NCBI GenBank assembly: GCA_001661515.1
Contig: LUVW01000007.1
Location: forward strand, 392,478-456,477
Direction: 5' to 3'
Origin: Capniomyces stellatus
Taxonomy: Eukaryota > Kickxellomycota > Harpellomycetes > Harpellales > Legeriomycetaceae
Length of the DNA: 64,000 nucleotides
Shown here one piece after another: positions 1 to 13,100 of the stretch; positions within the stretch are counted from its first letter, which is position 1; each line of letters begins with the position of its first letter. A program made the position numbers and the translations under genes. The notes beneath the pieces are model-generated. The model made no database searches, was not told where the DNA came from, and was given only the letters and a program-made list of their open reading frames with translations.

Positions 1-2221
1 TTATTTTCATTCCTTTTTGTTTTTTTTAAAAAAAAATCTCAAATAGAAGAGTAATACACAATCAGAATTGTTTGTAGTAAAAAAAAAAAATTTTGGATCG
101 AAAAAAAAAAAAAAAGTTTAATGCAAATAATGGAAAAGACAAACTGTGATTTGAGTCTTGACAAATTCAACCTTTGTAATAGCACATTACCGAGTCCATT
201 ATCATCTATTGGCGTAAAAAAAAATTATATATATATTTTTTATTCTAGATTAATCTAATCGATAAAGAATGGTATGTAATTAGAGCAAATAAAGTCGTGC
301 TTTTTTTACTTTACTCGACCAACGGAATTTGGAAATATCTATTTTATTCTTCAGTGTTTTTATTGGGCAACGCAGACATAGTAGATTCGACTAACAGGAG
401 AAAGTGAGGTTTACGTGGTGCTTATCGCTCAAGTGAAATTGTTTAGACAAACCTTACCTTTCACCGTTTCACCCTTTTTCTCCAAGGATGAGTAACAAAT
501 AACAGCCCGAGGTAATGGGCCTCTTGGAAGCTTTTTGGCCTGTTTTTCTTTTATCGGGAGGCGTTTATTATTATTATTGGTATTATTCTATTGGATTTTA
601 CCATGCTGGAAGGCAGTGTATATTCAAAGCACATATCTTGTTGAACTATAGTTGTTCATAACTGTGAAATTTGATTAAGATTAAGCTTGGATTATTTTAT
701 TCTGTTCGAAAAATTAAAATTGCACATCCAACGTTCTGACTACTCAGAAGTTGGTGTCTATGTGATCTGAGATATTGCCTATGTTGGTTCCAAGGCGCAC
801 GTTCTAATTCATAAAAGTCGTTAGCAGGTTATTTTTCCGGTTTGTATCGGTTCTGGCCACTGGACTTGTTTGGCATACACAGCTATATGAACAATCAAAT
901 GATGTTTGTGCGAGTGGATGGGAGGATATACAGTGTCATACCTATTTTATGAGAACATATTGTCAGACTTTTAGTGTAAATTAATATCGTCATTGTACTA
1001 TTACCAATATTGAATGTGCTTTAAGTTAATATTATTCGTGTCATTTGAGAGTGCGTTCAGGATCTTGTTGAGTATTAGCATTTGTTTATTTAAACTCGAA
1101 TTCAGGTTTTTTTTTCTCAGTAGCGAGCTTATGCTTTATACTTGAAATTCCCCTTATGCATAGGCTTAACGTGGAATGGAGTACAGAGGAAGAGTGTGGG
1201 AATGAATATACTCTTCATACTTCCTGTCTATCGATGTTTGATTAAGCGTGCTTGGTATACTTAATTGTAAGCAGGGCCATTGTTTTTATTTCGATGTAAA
1301 TGGACAAGAGCCCTAAAGCTTGGGAAAGTTGAATGTTTTTTTTTCATTAATAATGGGTTCACTTTCAACGAACCTGATTTTTTTTTAAATAATATTCAAA
1401 ATGCAAATCACATGAGATTGCTAATATTACTAAATGCGTTCTACTTTTTCACTACTTGGTTGCAATGTCAAATCAGTGGTGAGGTTTATGGTGTTGCTGA
1501 AGTAATTGCTGCCATCGAGTTCAGTTTTATTACGACCATGTGACCACTAAAACCAAAATCAATACCAACTCTTGTTGAAAATACATCAACGATTTGTAAT
1601 TTGGCTTGCCAATGTTTCTGCTACTCTTAATATTACTGATGATCTAATTCTCTAGTTCCACAACGGAAAGCATATAAGACTCAGTTAATGTTCATGTATA
1701 TTGTTTGAATTCAAACGGGCGAGAACAAGAATGTTGCCTTTTGGTAATCGAAATAAACAAACAAAAGTTTAGTATAATTAGTAAAAGACTAAAACCGATA
1801 AAGCCCAATTATGTTTATAATGTGGTGAGCATAAATAAATATTAAGCCTCCCTCTATTTCTATTTTCACAAATCCTTCAAAATACTTTATTAGAACAGAA
1901 ACTCGCTCAAAAGCAAAAGGGAATTATAATACAATCAAACAGATACAGTATCAATTATAAACACCAAGTGTATCAAATAAGACCCAAGTGTACCAAAGAA
2001 CCAAAAGTATAATTAGGAACTAGCTTATGCTTCCTTTATAACCAAAACTTCCATTTTATAAAGTACAGATAGTTAACAACAAGTAGAGCTATCAGAACCA
2101 AACTACCAAAACTCAGATCAGTGCTAAAGAATAGAGCCAAAGAACCCGGAGACAGGAGATCGACCGTGTTATTTCCAAGTATTCATACCAGTCACATCAA
2201 AAAAAGAAACGAAAAGAAAGA
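1..2221. other. Gene-poor AT-rich stretch
   Basis: I see no convincing gene. The stretch is dominated by A and T runs, including a T-run directly abutting an A-run at about 20-36. The longest open frame (1280-1543, 87 codons, +) is Phe/Ile-rich and reads like translated AT-rich DNA. No tRNA-like A/B box pair was found on either strand. Confidence 0.6.
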
Positions 2222-2437
2222 ATGTTAAAGGAGAAAAGTGACGTAAAAAAGTGTACAAAGAACTGCGACTTGTACCCGCAACGCATGAGATATGCACTAA
2301 ACCACACCGACGGAAGCGATTGCTATGAGAAGTTTGAAAATTCTCACTGTGTTACATACCGCCAGAACGGCAAAGAAATTGGTGCCAAGGATCTGGATCT
2401 GTATCCCGCTGCCTCGCGTACAATGCTCAATCACTAG
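2222..2437 (+). CDS. Small ORF, 71 aa, with internal DLYP...LNH repeat
   Basis: This intact ATG-to-TAG frame is not a family I recognise. It is hydrophilic, has no signal peptide or membrane segment, and carries four cysteines (C11, C15, C34, C43). Two 13-residue segments, D16-H28 and D59-H71, match at seven positions (D-L-Y-P and L-N-H). At six of those seven shared residues the two copies use different synonymous codons (for example GAC/GAT, TTG/CTG, TAC/TAT). That pattern suggests the protein rather than the DNA was conserved after duplication, and argues for a real gene. A purine-rich leader precedes the ATG and a (TG)n tract follows the stop. It could be a CHCH-like small mitochondrial protein, but the cysteine spacing (CX3C and CX8C) is not the classical CX9C. 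It could also be the last exon of a longer gene. Confidence 0.45.
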   Translation: MLKEKSDVKKCTKNCDLYPQRMRYALNHTDGSDCYEKFENSHCVTYRQNGKEIGAKDLDLYPAASRTMLNH

Positions 2438-2452
2438 TGTGTGTGTGTGTGT
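2437..2452. repeat. (TG)8 microsatellite
   Basis: A simple TG dinucleotide run begins at the stop codon of the small ORF. Confidence 0.9.
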
Positions 2453-3630
2453 ATTTCATCTAGACTTCCAATGGGGCCTGTATCTCACAGGGACTTGGCA
2501 GTTTTGTATTTTAGTGTAAGCTTTGTAGCTATCATCACTCTTTTAGAAAAAACGAAGATACAAAAAGAAGGAAAAAAAAACTCCTCTCACGCAGTTTGGT
2601 TTGCCAAACCCGAACGTGTAAAATGACTAGTGAACCTTTTATATATCATATAGGTTTATAGATGGATAATAAAGATAATAAAACTAGGGAAAGTGGAGGG
2701 GGGGCAGTATATCGGTGTTTAAGTGCTATTATTTATTATTTATTGTATATTCTTGGGCTTAAATTGATCAAGCGGTCAAAATACCAAATGCATAGGATTA
2801 TAACTGCGTGCAAAGTGTATTTCGAATGTTTCGGCAACCGAGTTACAAGTCGCAAAGTTGGTTTTTTTATCTTTGAAGAGTCTATTATTTTGTCATTGTC
2901 GGTTTGAAATACATTGGCCCAGTTTGGGCTAGAATATTACTGATATACTAAAATAGAAAAGTAATGGAAAAGCAGAAAAAAGGAAAAAAAAGAAGAAAAA
3001 AAACCCCATAATTCCAACAATGAAACATTTAATATTGGCCAAATTATCCAAGGTATAAAAATAAAATAGCTCAGCAAATCAATTGTAAAAACTCAACAAA
3101 CATCTAATTGGATCAAATTGGCCCTGACTTGAAAAGGATTTACTTTTTATTTTAAAAAGTTAAAATCTGTTCGAGTCGAGCCGACTTTTTCTGGTTAAAT
3201 CACACAAATTGCTAGCTTTTTTGTTAATTCAGAATTCTAGCGTTTGTTACCAGTAAACATGGTATTTTTTTCTATTTTAATTGCACCAAGTGTAGGTTAC
3301 CGCTTATATCTTTAATGGGTGTGTTTTCTTTTCTATTTTCCTCTTTTCTGGTCTCGGCCAGAGAATGAATTGGGAGAGAATTGACCAAGGGAAGTGTGCT
3401 AAATTAAATTATATCTTTTTTAGTCGAGTTTTGAGATCTGTCCAACTTTTTTGGAACTGTGGGGGATTTATTCCCCGCTTTTGCAAGGATGCGTGCGGGT
3501 CTTTTAGTCAGGATGGGAATAAAATTTTTATTACAACCATCTTGGCGTTTCTCGGTGAATAAGATACACTATTATTTTATTTTTAAAAAAAAACAAAAAG
3601 CTTTTCAAATTTAATGGAACAAAGCATATT
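2453..3630. other. Intergenic, no supported gene
   Basis: Only short frames (at most about 80 codons) are open here, and their composition follows the AT-rich background. A T-run/A-run junction lies at about 3580-3593, beyond the PRP40 stop on the minus strand. Confidence 0.6.
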
Positions 3631-6600
3631 TTAATCGTTCTTTGACCGTTTGGCTGGTCGAGGGGACATGGATTTTTCAGTTCTTGAAGATTTGTTGAGT
3701 TTAGAAGCTTTATCGGGGTCTGGGGAGTCCGTGGCTTCGGTTTTGTGTTGTGGGTCTGATTTTTGATGAGCTTTTGGTGAAGTTGGCTCGGTCTTTTGGG
3801 TGATTTGGTCAAAGATATTTCGCAAAGACTCCTCATCAACGTACTGGTGTGGGTAGTCGGGCCATTTCATGATTCGGAGTTTTTCAGCATCAAAGTCGGA
3901 GCTTGAAGAAATCGGGGGGTTGATTTTGCTTACCAAGTAGTGTGTAAGGCTGTCAACAGCACGGCGTTTGTACTTTGCCTGTCTTCTCAAGTGATCCTCT
4001 TCGCGGCGTTTGGCCTTGATCATTAACTGCTCATGAACATACGGCAATATGTCGTAATCCACTTCAAACTTGCCAGCCGAAAGCGAGGCAAACGTGTCGG
4101 ATTTGGTAAATGCATCCAGGTCAGAGACGGTTGTGGCCGTTGTAAACGCAAAAATGGTAGAAACAGGCTCGTTTATCTCCGAGTCACCTTCGCACTTCTC
4201 GCTCTCCTTGAGTTTTCCAGAATCAGCAGTCTTTGATTGGCTGTCTTTGAAAGCCTGGGCTCTAATTATGTCTTCAATCGACTTTCTCTGTGCGTAGATT
4301 TTATCATTTAGCTCTTCAACATGGTCCCAAAACAGTTCTAGCGGAGTGGAACCTTGTTGGCCGAGCATATTCAAGTACCTCTCGTCATCCTTAATCAGTG
4401 AATGGAAGGATTTCCACATTGAAACAGGTGTGATATTTTTCAATTTCAGATTCTCGCCCAAAAGCACCTACCCACAGCACAGTAAATCACAACGTAAACA
4501 GAAAAGATATTATACAGAATAATAGCAATATAGTCGAAAATAAAAAAATAAAACCAAGTATTTCATAGCAATATAAACAATTACAGTGCCAAGACACGAC
4601 TGAATTTCTGTAAAATTGCGCCTTACCTTGAATGCATCTCGTGCCTTACGCTCAGCTCGAGCCCTGTCAAACTTTTCAGATTCTATGCTGTCCATATACT
4701 TTTTTTCAATAATGCTGATTTTCCGCTGGAAAGCTTCAAGCAGGTCAATCATCTCCAAAGGCTCCTTAATAGTGAATGGGCGTTTCCAGATCTGCTTTCT
4801 AGAGTCTGGTGCATCTAGCCCGTTTCTAGCAGGCCCGCTAGACTCGGAATTAACTGTAGGTTCAGCCAGCTCCTCAGAGCTTATGGATTTGTCTTTTGAC
4901 AGCTTGAAAAGCGAAACAACTTTGGGGTGGTCAACAAGGACTTGCTTGATGTCGTTCCATCTTGTGTGGATGGAAATGTTGTCAAGCGAGTCTAAAACCA
5001 TATCGAGTTCCTTTGCGTAGTACTTGTGCTGGATGTGCCTAAGCTCGTGCAAAGAATGGATGAATTGGTCCATGTACTCGTCAAACAGAGACTGTCTCTC
5101 GCTGTTGCTTGGTACCGCAACAAAGTGTTCGTGGCTTGAAGCCAGCAAAACTACCTTTTGGAATCGTGAAAATTCCGTCAGTGGCAAAGAGTCCAGCAGC
5201 TCAAAGTACTCCTTGCGCAGCTTGACTCTTTTGTTCCTCCACTCTTCCTATAAATCCAGTAAACATATAAATAAAGTGTACCCCTTTTTGGTCTCAGTAT
5301 TTTTGCATTCTAAAGCAAACGCACTTGTGAAATCCAGCAGCATAAAAGAGTGGGGACGCTTACCTGTTCTTTGGTGCTTTTAAGCTTTGTATATTTCTCA
5401 AAAGCTTCTCTTCTTTCAGAAGCCGAGTTCAAGCTATGGTACAAAGAGTGTGAAATCACTGCCCTCATTGCCTGCTCCCACTCCCAATCCGATCCTACTC
5501 CCTATTAAATTTAGCACCACAAGCCAGTTATAACAATTATGCATCTCAAGCTAGGTTTGTGATCAATTAAACAAATCGTCTTTAAACAACGCTACTGTCA
5601 AGCCAACCAATACAGAATAAATAACAACCCAAAAGTTCACACTTATTTCCTTAAGGAACAAAAGTGTATATCATAATATCATAATATCTATTAAAATAAC
5701 TGTGATAAGCGTAGTATTAGTAGAAGAGAGAGAGAGTGTGTGTGTGTGTGTGCAACTTACTTTATGTTCTAAAAGGAGCATAAACGCGTTCTCAGCTTCT
5801 TCCTTGGTTCGAAAAACATTTCTTGTGGGTAAAGACGGAAGGTTGTTTTTGGGTGTTTCAACTGGAATGTTGGGCGTTTGTTTTATGCCGCTTTGTGTTT
5901 GAGTTTGGTTTTGGGGTTGAGGTTGAGGTTGGTTTCGAGGCTGGGTTTGTGTAACTGTTCCATTATACCGCTGCTGGTTATCAAAGTTGTTGGCTTCCTT
6001 TGAAAAATTCATTTCCATTGGAATTCCAGCATTGTTATCTGCAGCAGCTATTTCTAATAGCAGGGAATGTATTGGTGTTGACGATACTTTAGCAATTGTG
6101 TACGTGTGTTTGTTTTTGTTTTGTTTTGTTTACATGTGCTTTATACCAACAATCCAAGTAGAGGTCGTTTGTTCATATTATATATTTCCTAAACAACAAA
6201 GAGTATCAAAGTAAATACCGTTGGTTTTCCATTCCTCTGGCATGATCCAAGTCGTTACTTTGGTTTCTGAATTATACCAGTACTTTTTGCCGCCTGGTGC
6301 AACGTACTCTTTCCACTTTGTCGATTTCTAAGGTTATAATATTCACATTTGAAGTTAAAGTTTATATAACAAGAATGTGGTTATGTATACTGTATTGGTG
6401 CTTGCCTCGGTTGTTGATTTCAATTCATCTGGTTTTTCCCAAGTGCTTTTTTTGGTTTCGCGATTAAAGTAGTAAATCCTGCCATCAGCAGCTTTGTGGG
6501 TCTCCCAGGTCTAAACCACCAACAATATATATTTTTATATTAGTTTTTATATTTATTTTGTTAGATTAATCATAAATGGATTCGGATAGACCAGCTGATT

Positions 6601-6681
6601 AGTAAAAAAAAAATCTTTGTTAGCTTATTAATTGGTCGAAAGGAAAGAAGAAGAAAAAGAGAAAAAGTACTTTACCATCAT
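3631..6681 (-). CDS. PRP40: Pre-mRNA-processing factor 40 (U1 snRNP, WW and FF domains)
   Basis: A 702-aa product is predicted from seven exons: 6681-6676, 6510-6406, 6327-6219, 6053-5761, 5501-5364, 5247-4627, 4467-3631. It is the U1 snRNP protein that bridges the 5' splice site to branch-point proteins. Two N-terminal WW domains (about residues 3-32 and 38-70) are each encoded by their own exon. The first contains [18 protein letters not shown] and the second [15 protein letters not shown] Gln/Pro/Thr linker follows. FF repeats start at about residue 170 and fill much of the rest, and the Lys-rich tail ends in KRSKND. The first coding exon is only six bases (Met-Met), joined to a TWE start, as in yeast Prp40 where the WW domain begins almost at the N terminus. 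The second intron is either GC-AG from 6405 or GT-AG from 6390; both keep frame. Family assignment is firm; that one boundary is not. Confidence 0.92.
5724..5752. repeat. (GA)n(TG)n microsatellite next to a PRP40 5' splice site
   Basis: On the PRP40 strand this reads as (CA)8 then (CT)n. It begins eight bases into the intron whose donor is GTAAGT at 5760-5755. Confidence 0.9.
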
Positions 6682-7129
6682 CTTGATATATGCCGAGTAT
6701 TGCTTTAGATAAGAGATAATCGAGCGTGGATACGATTGTGAGCGGTAATCGAGTTAATAATCGCAAAGCGTGTAGTAATATAAAGAAAAAGAGAAATGCG
6801 TATTGGCTTTACAAATCGTCTTAATTAGCAAAATATCCGCGATTAATCAATTTTGTCAATTTGTTTGAATTTGGATCGCGGTTTGCTTACCAAGTCGCAA
6901 AGAAAACTGGTGAATTATTTACTTTTTTTTTTTTACATTAAGAATAAAACAAACAAAAATAAAAAGCACAGCATCATTATTGCTCAAAGCACTAGATACG
7001 AATAATAGTTTAGCTAGTGTAAAAATTAAAACGTGGTAAGTAAATTGTACGCAGAGGCATCCAAGAAAGAAAGAAAGAAAGTAAGAAAGAAAAGATTGAG
7101 AGTTAAAAGAAGAAATTGTGGAATACAAC
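6682..7129. other. Intergenic between INTS4 stop and PRP40 start
   Basis: Both genes read leftward, so this should hold the INTS4 3' end and the PRP40 promoter. It is rich in A/T and GAAA tracts (for example GAAAGAAAGAAAG near 7067-7080). I see no gene. Confidence 0.7.
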
Positions 7130-10100
7130 TTAATAGACAACAGGTTTTAGCCTTTTAGGAACGACATGAACAGTATAAGGAGTAGTTGTTAGCGGTACAG
7201 CCGACTCATTGATAGACAGACCTGATCCGTCCGAGATACCGGTACTGTGTAAATCATACATGGTATTGTGTTGAGATGAGGCTTCCAGGTTTCCAAAATC
7301 CAACTGGCCTAGAAACATCGAGTTGACTAAGGAGCTGATGGCCGAGTTTGTGATTGCAGGCGTTAGTCTAACGATTGAAGCCTGTAATGAACATGTTTCA
7401 CCTATTTATTGCAGTTTTGTTTTGTTTTGTTTCTGTTTCTGTTACTGTTGCTGTTTTTATTTTATTCTCTTTTCTTTTCTTTTTCTTTTCTTTTCTTTTC
7501 TTTTTATTTTCATTTCTTTTTCTTGGTAATTTTTTCTGCTAATTGAGACAAATGGACCAGTCAAGATTTAAAGATATTCAAATAAAAGTATATTTACCTG
7601 AAGAAATAGGCAAGGAAACACAAATTTTGGCTTTAAGTTTCCAAAACAAACAGCCCGAGTTTGATTCAATGCATTCAATTGAGCTAGGAGGTAACCTGAC
7701 AAGGATTTTGTCTAGATTGGGCAAAGTCACCAAAACAGCAACTTTATGATCCGCCCAAGTTGGAGATTCATTATCGATGGGCAAACAGACGTTATCGGGA
7801 TAAGCAACGTGCTGCTCAGTCATTTCAACATCCGAGTATGAGCCCACCCTGTCACTCCGGTCAATGGCGTTTCCATAAGGGTACGTTTTTGCATTTGGTT
7901 GGTTGGTTTTAGAGCGAGCTTTGGAGCTATCATCGTTCTGGAATCCGTGCAATGTAGCGACCAGTTCGATGGCAAAGGGATACTGAAAATTGAATTCCAC
8001 TGGGTTTGTTGGGCTTGGGGTGTCAATTTCCACAAACAACCGTTGGACCGATTCGCTTTCCGACAGTTCAAAAGGTCTGAACTCCTGTTGGATAAGTGTT
8101 GTTTAGTTAGCAAGATAGAAAATTAGTTGATGATTATTGCCAACATTAAACAAACCCAAACAAACTTGAACAAGTTTTGGCGCCTATCAACAATAGAGCA
8201 ACAGACCAAGTGGATAACATAAAAGAAGCCATTTGTGTTCTTACGTTAACAAACTCTGAAAGTTTGGCAAATACTGAGGCTACAAAATCGTCATTACTTG
8301 CGTCCTTTTCAATTCCATTCAGCTTCTCAGAAAAGTCATTAATACACAGGGTAAACAAGCTGGCAGAACCCTTCAGATCACTACAACAAACAATTTAAGG
8401 ATATAAAATTAGCAAGATGCTTGTCAAGCACAACAGCAGATACTTCAGACAAGCGGTTACCAAGATATTTACACAAACTTACTCATAGATACAATGGGTC
8501 TCTACAACCAGCCCGTTAAACAGCTTTATGGCATCGGAGCTACGATTTTTTAGTCACATTTTGTATTTAATTACTCTAACATTCATGCGGTATTCAGCCA
8601 AACAAAAATATTCACACATTCAAAGACAACCAAGCCCAGGCTAAAACAATAGCAATAACAATAGCAACTAAAGAAAAAAGAAAGAAAAAGTAGTCACAGT
8701 TCTAAACTTGGAATTACCTATCAACCAGATCAGAGTTAAAGCTGAGCCAGCAAACACATGCAAAGAGTCTTAGGGCTTTGATTTCTTCCAAAACCACATC
8801 CGATAATCCAGCAAATAAGTTTGTGATCGTGTTGATATTTGTAACTATCCCACAAACCAGCTTTTGTTTCTCTGGCAAGGCTACGATCCCATCTGGCAAA
8901 CACTTGATCTATACCAAAAATAAAAATAAACGTACGTTGAATGAAAAAAGAAAAGGTACAATTAAAAGTACAACTTGTCAACCTAATAACGAGTAGCCGT
9001 CAGAATAGTTGAGTTATTGCGGCACCGGTTTTAGCCATTTGAGTTTATTTCAGTACCTTTACAATGTTGAGGACGGTTTCTAGATGCAAAAGCTGAATTG
9101 TAAAGCGGCTGTTTCTATTGTGACCTTGATTCACCAACCCTGAAAGCTTGCTATTTGCAAAAAGAATCAAAATCAAAATCAAATTTCAATAAAAAAAACA
9201 AAATCAAAATCAAAAACAAAAAAAAAACAAAAAAAAATCCAGAATTCAATCGCTGTTTATTCCCTTATTAACCAAAAAGTACACACAAAAAAACAAGTTA
9301 TATACAAATTACCAAACACTGGTGTATATAAAAATATACTATTCAACAATTACCTGATGCCTTGGGTCAGAATTTGTGATTTATTTAGCCAAAATTCGTT
9401 GGTATTAGTCGAACTAGTGATACCTTTAGCTTCTTTGAAACTTGTGTTTACAATTTCCCAACAGTTCTTGTACATATCAACCACATCTACAACCACAAAG
9501 AATGAAAAAAAAAGAATAAAAAGAAAAAAGTCAGCCGGTTTCCTCAACAAGTATATTGGTCTTGATCTGCAAAAAATATGCACAAAAATATATAATTTTA
9601 TAGTTACGAACTTACCAGCTTCCCAAAAATCAACCAACCCACGAACTTGGTCATCAGTCAAACTGGGCCTTTTCATCATATTGATCGTCATGGGATCTGT
9701 TTCTGGAATGGTTTCGACAAGGTCTGAGGGGAAACAGTCTGGAAATTTGTCCGAAAAGTATGGCAGATGACCAAATACAAACGATGGTATAACATCGGCA
9801 AATCGCTTCCTGCTTTCCAGCTTAGTGTTCATAATTAAAATTACATTTCCAGCATCTACACCGATCGCAAAAAACAGTTGGTCGTTATAGTCAGTTCGTT
9901 GAGCTACAACAGCCTAAACACAAACAGCCATTTCAATACTTACAAATAGGATCTTCGGTGTTGGATTTTCGATTCAGGTAGTGCTTTCTTATTCCCAGTA
10001 TCTCACTAATAAAGGCCTCGTCTACTTGACAGTTTTGTTGCAGCCAAACCAGTGCACGTAAATGATTAATAATACATTCTTTAATTGCTCAACAGCACAA

Positions 10101-13100
10101 CACAACACACAAACTACAGACCAATTTACACATACATGTTTTATAAATCTAAAAGCCCAACTGAAATAAACAAATAAAAAAAGAGAGATTCGAACCTAAA
10201 ATGTCAGAGTGATTTTCCCCTACTTTGCTTAATGCTCGGTATATTGACATTCTATCCGGAATATGCTTCTTTATCCCCGAGTGTAGGGCTTCAACCAGCA
10301 GTTTCAACCCTGCTTTATTGCTCATATGCGACACTCTAAACAAACACACAAATACACAAAAACACAAGAAAACAAGCAAACATAAAGGTTATTACAATAC
10401 GGTTACAAATATCGACTTGTAAATTATCAACAATTCATTTATAAACCACACATTTAAATGACTTGGAATCTGTATTGTATACTTGCGATAAAAATCTGTG
10501 GATTTCCTCTCTAACAACAAAGTTCGAGTCTTGCATCGCAGAAAGCCCAATAAGCAACTGCTCTTCTGTCAATTCAATCAGCGCTCTTCTTCCAATTTTG
10601 CTCAGCGCTTTAATTGAATTCAATCTAGCTTTATCGCAACTGTCGTTAAACATATCTATTATTGCATTATTGTAGCAACACATATTTAGTCACAACAACA
10701 TAAATTGATATTCAAACTTCCCACTCCCACTTTTATTCCAACCTCAACATACTGCATAGTATTGAATCTTTGGCCAAATACAACTGCTAAATGCGTTGTA
10801 TTGGCTAGACAGGGTGGATACAGAAAAAAAGGTGTACTTGCCTACGAGAAAGTCAATCGATTTGATAGCAAATTCAGGATATGTCTCACTGAGCGCTGAG
10901 ATGGACTCTATTTTTAACCAATTTAATTTATTTCGGTTTAATTTAACTCGATTTGCACAGATAATATATCTACAAATTGCGCTAAATGTACACAACTGCC
11001 AATTTGTTTCTTCGCTCTTGTTGTCATGCATACAGAAATTACAATGAGGTAAATTTATAAGAATTTAACTTGCCTATTGCCGCATTTCGAACCTCTTGGA
11101 ATTCATCCTCCAACCCATGCACAAACGCCCCTGCAGCCCCTGACTCCAACAATCTGAACTCTGTAGATTCGACATCCACCTGCAAGTCACCCCCAGGCAC
11201 CGACGCTGCATTTTTCTATTCAAAAATATATCCACATTTCCGTCCTTTTAAAATCACCGCTTAGTAAAGTCTCTGGCAAATTTTTTTATTTTTATTGTGG
11301 AAATCTAATCTTGCATCAACACAGAACACATAAAGACGTTAGTTTAGCACTTTCAAAAATCTTACCCATTGACCTCCAGCGTTGTCTCGCCCCCTGGCGT
11401 TTTTTTGGTGAAAGTCTCTACGGCCCTTGACATGCTTTTTACGTGTCACCACCTTTTTCATATGCGACATCACCTGCTTGCTGAACGTTTGCATCAGAAA
11501 CTTGTTTTCAACATTCTTATATCTGCCCAAAATCACATACGCCTATACAAACACCCAAGTAGGTCAACAATTATCAATATCACCCATGCTTCCTTTTCTT
11601 TTATTCTCTCCTTTTATTCCTTCATTTTTTCTTATTTTTAACATTTTATTTGTCATCATTTTTTAAAAACAAAGTCCCAAACCAAACGTAGTATACATTT
11701 ATACATGGCTGGCTTTCGGATGTATCTTCAATTACCTGTTGTCGAACTGATACTGAAATGTCATTAACCATGTCACACACTTTAACAAACGAGTTGTCTA
11801 TCAACCGCATCTTTTCTGTCTCCCCAAACTGTGAAATCACTATTGGGTGTAACGGATATAGCTTTGTAACAGCCCTAATAACACATTCATGATTCAATAG
11901 TCTGCTAGTTAGTGCCAACGCATTTGTGACAAAGCCAGCTCTGTTTATATACAAATTGCTGATCCAAACTGCACTCACCACAACAGGTCCAGCGCAACAG
12001 ACCTCACCGCTTCATTTTCATCTTTGCACGCCTTTTCACTAATATCATACAGCTCAAGCCCCAAGCCAACGCCCTTGAAGTACAGTTTTAAGATTTCGTC
12101 CAACGAAGTCTACATCCATTTATCATAAAAAACCAAATGCCAGTTTAGAAAATTACACACACATCTCTCTCCTGTTTGTGAATATCAAGCCAAGTGCTCG
12201 TACGTAGCTATTGTAAGCAACATCACCCAAATATAATTCAAATCGCAAGCCTCTTACCCTACGCACTTGTGGATGTGGGTCAGATGAGAACCTACTTAGC
12301 AGCTCCACAAGCAACTCTACTTTCTCTCTATACAAGGCATCGTCGTCCACGTCTGCTTTTAGCCCATCCGGTCTTATTGTGTACCTGATTTCAACAACTA
12401 TAGGCAGAAGCTGTAGACAGATGCTTCTGACATTTCTATTTGGATGAACTAGGTCCTGTGATAACTTTTGTTCCAAATTCCACTTTGTTGCACTCGATTC
12501 AGGTAGGCCACTCGTTTTACTGCTCAGTGCAGCAAATATTTCGTCTGGATACCTCTAAGAAACAAAAAAAAAACATGATATTAAGAAAATAACTCTTTTC
12601 TCTCGCTTTTGTCTTGTTCCAAGCATAATTTTCATGCTTGGGCCGCTAGTAAACGCCAGTGGTTATTGGTTATCACAGGGTAGGAACACTTGCCTTGGAT
12701 AGTTTTGCCAGCGAGCTGTATATCTCATATAGTAGATCACACCCGGGAGCAAACAGCAGCTCTAAAAACGACCTTATTATCAGGGCTACATCCACCTTGA
12801 AAACACCCGCTATCTTGGCCAAGGTTCTTATCGATAGGCTTTTAACTGCTTTTGGAGCCTCGGGCTCAAATATCGAAAACAAAAAGCTTTTTATTCCAAT
12901 TTCTACTTGCTCTTCAGATAAATTCTGAATATTCCCCTGAAACTCAAACAAGTCCTAATTCATTTTTATTATTTTTTTTTAAAAAAAAGTAGAGTGTGGT
13001 TAGACACGTGGCTGTTGCTGCATTGTGCACTTTTGCAATATTTAATTGTTTGAATAAAAAAAGGACATTTGGCTAACAAGCACAGAGTTTAAGACACGAG

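Noticed and set aside
10186..10200. A GGTTCGAATC B-box-like motif on the minus strand followed by a T-run, suggesting a tRNA 3' end
   Set aside because: The T-arm stem does not pair, no A box or acceptor stem fits upstream, and the site is the 5' end of an INTS4 intron.
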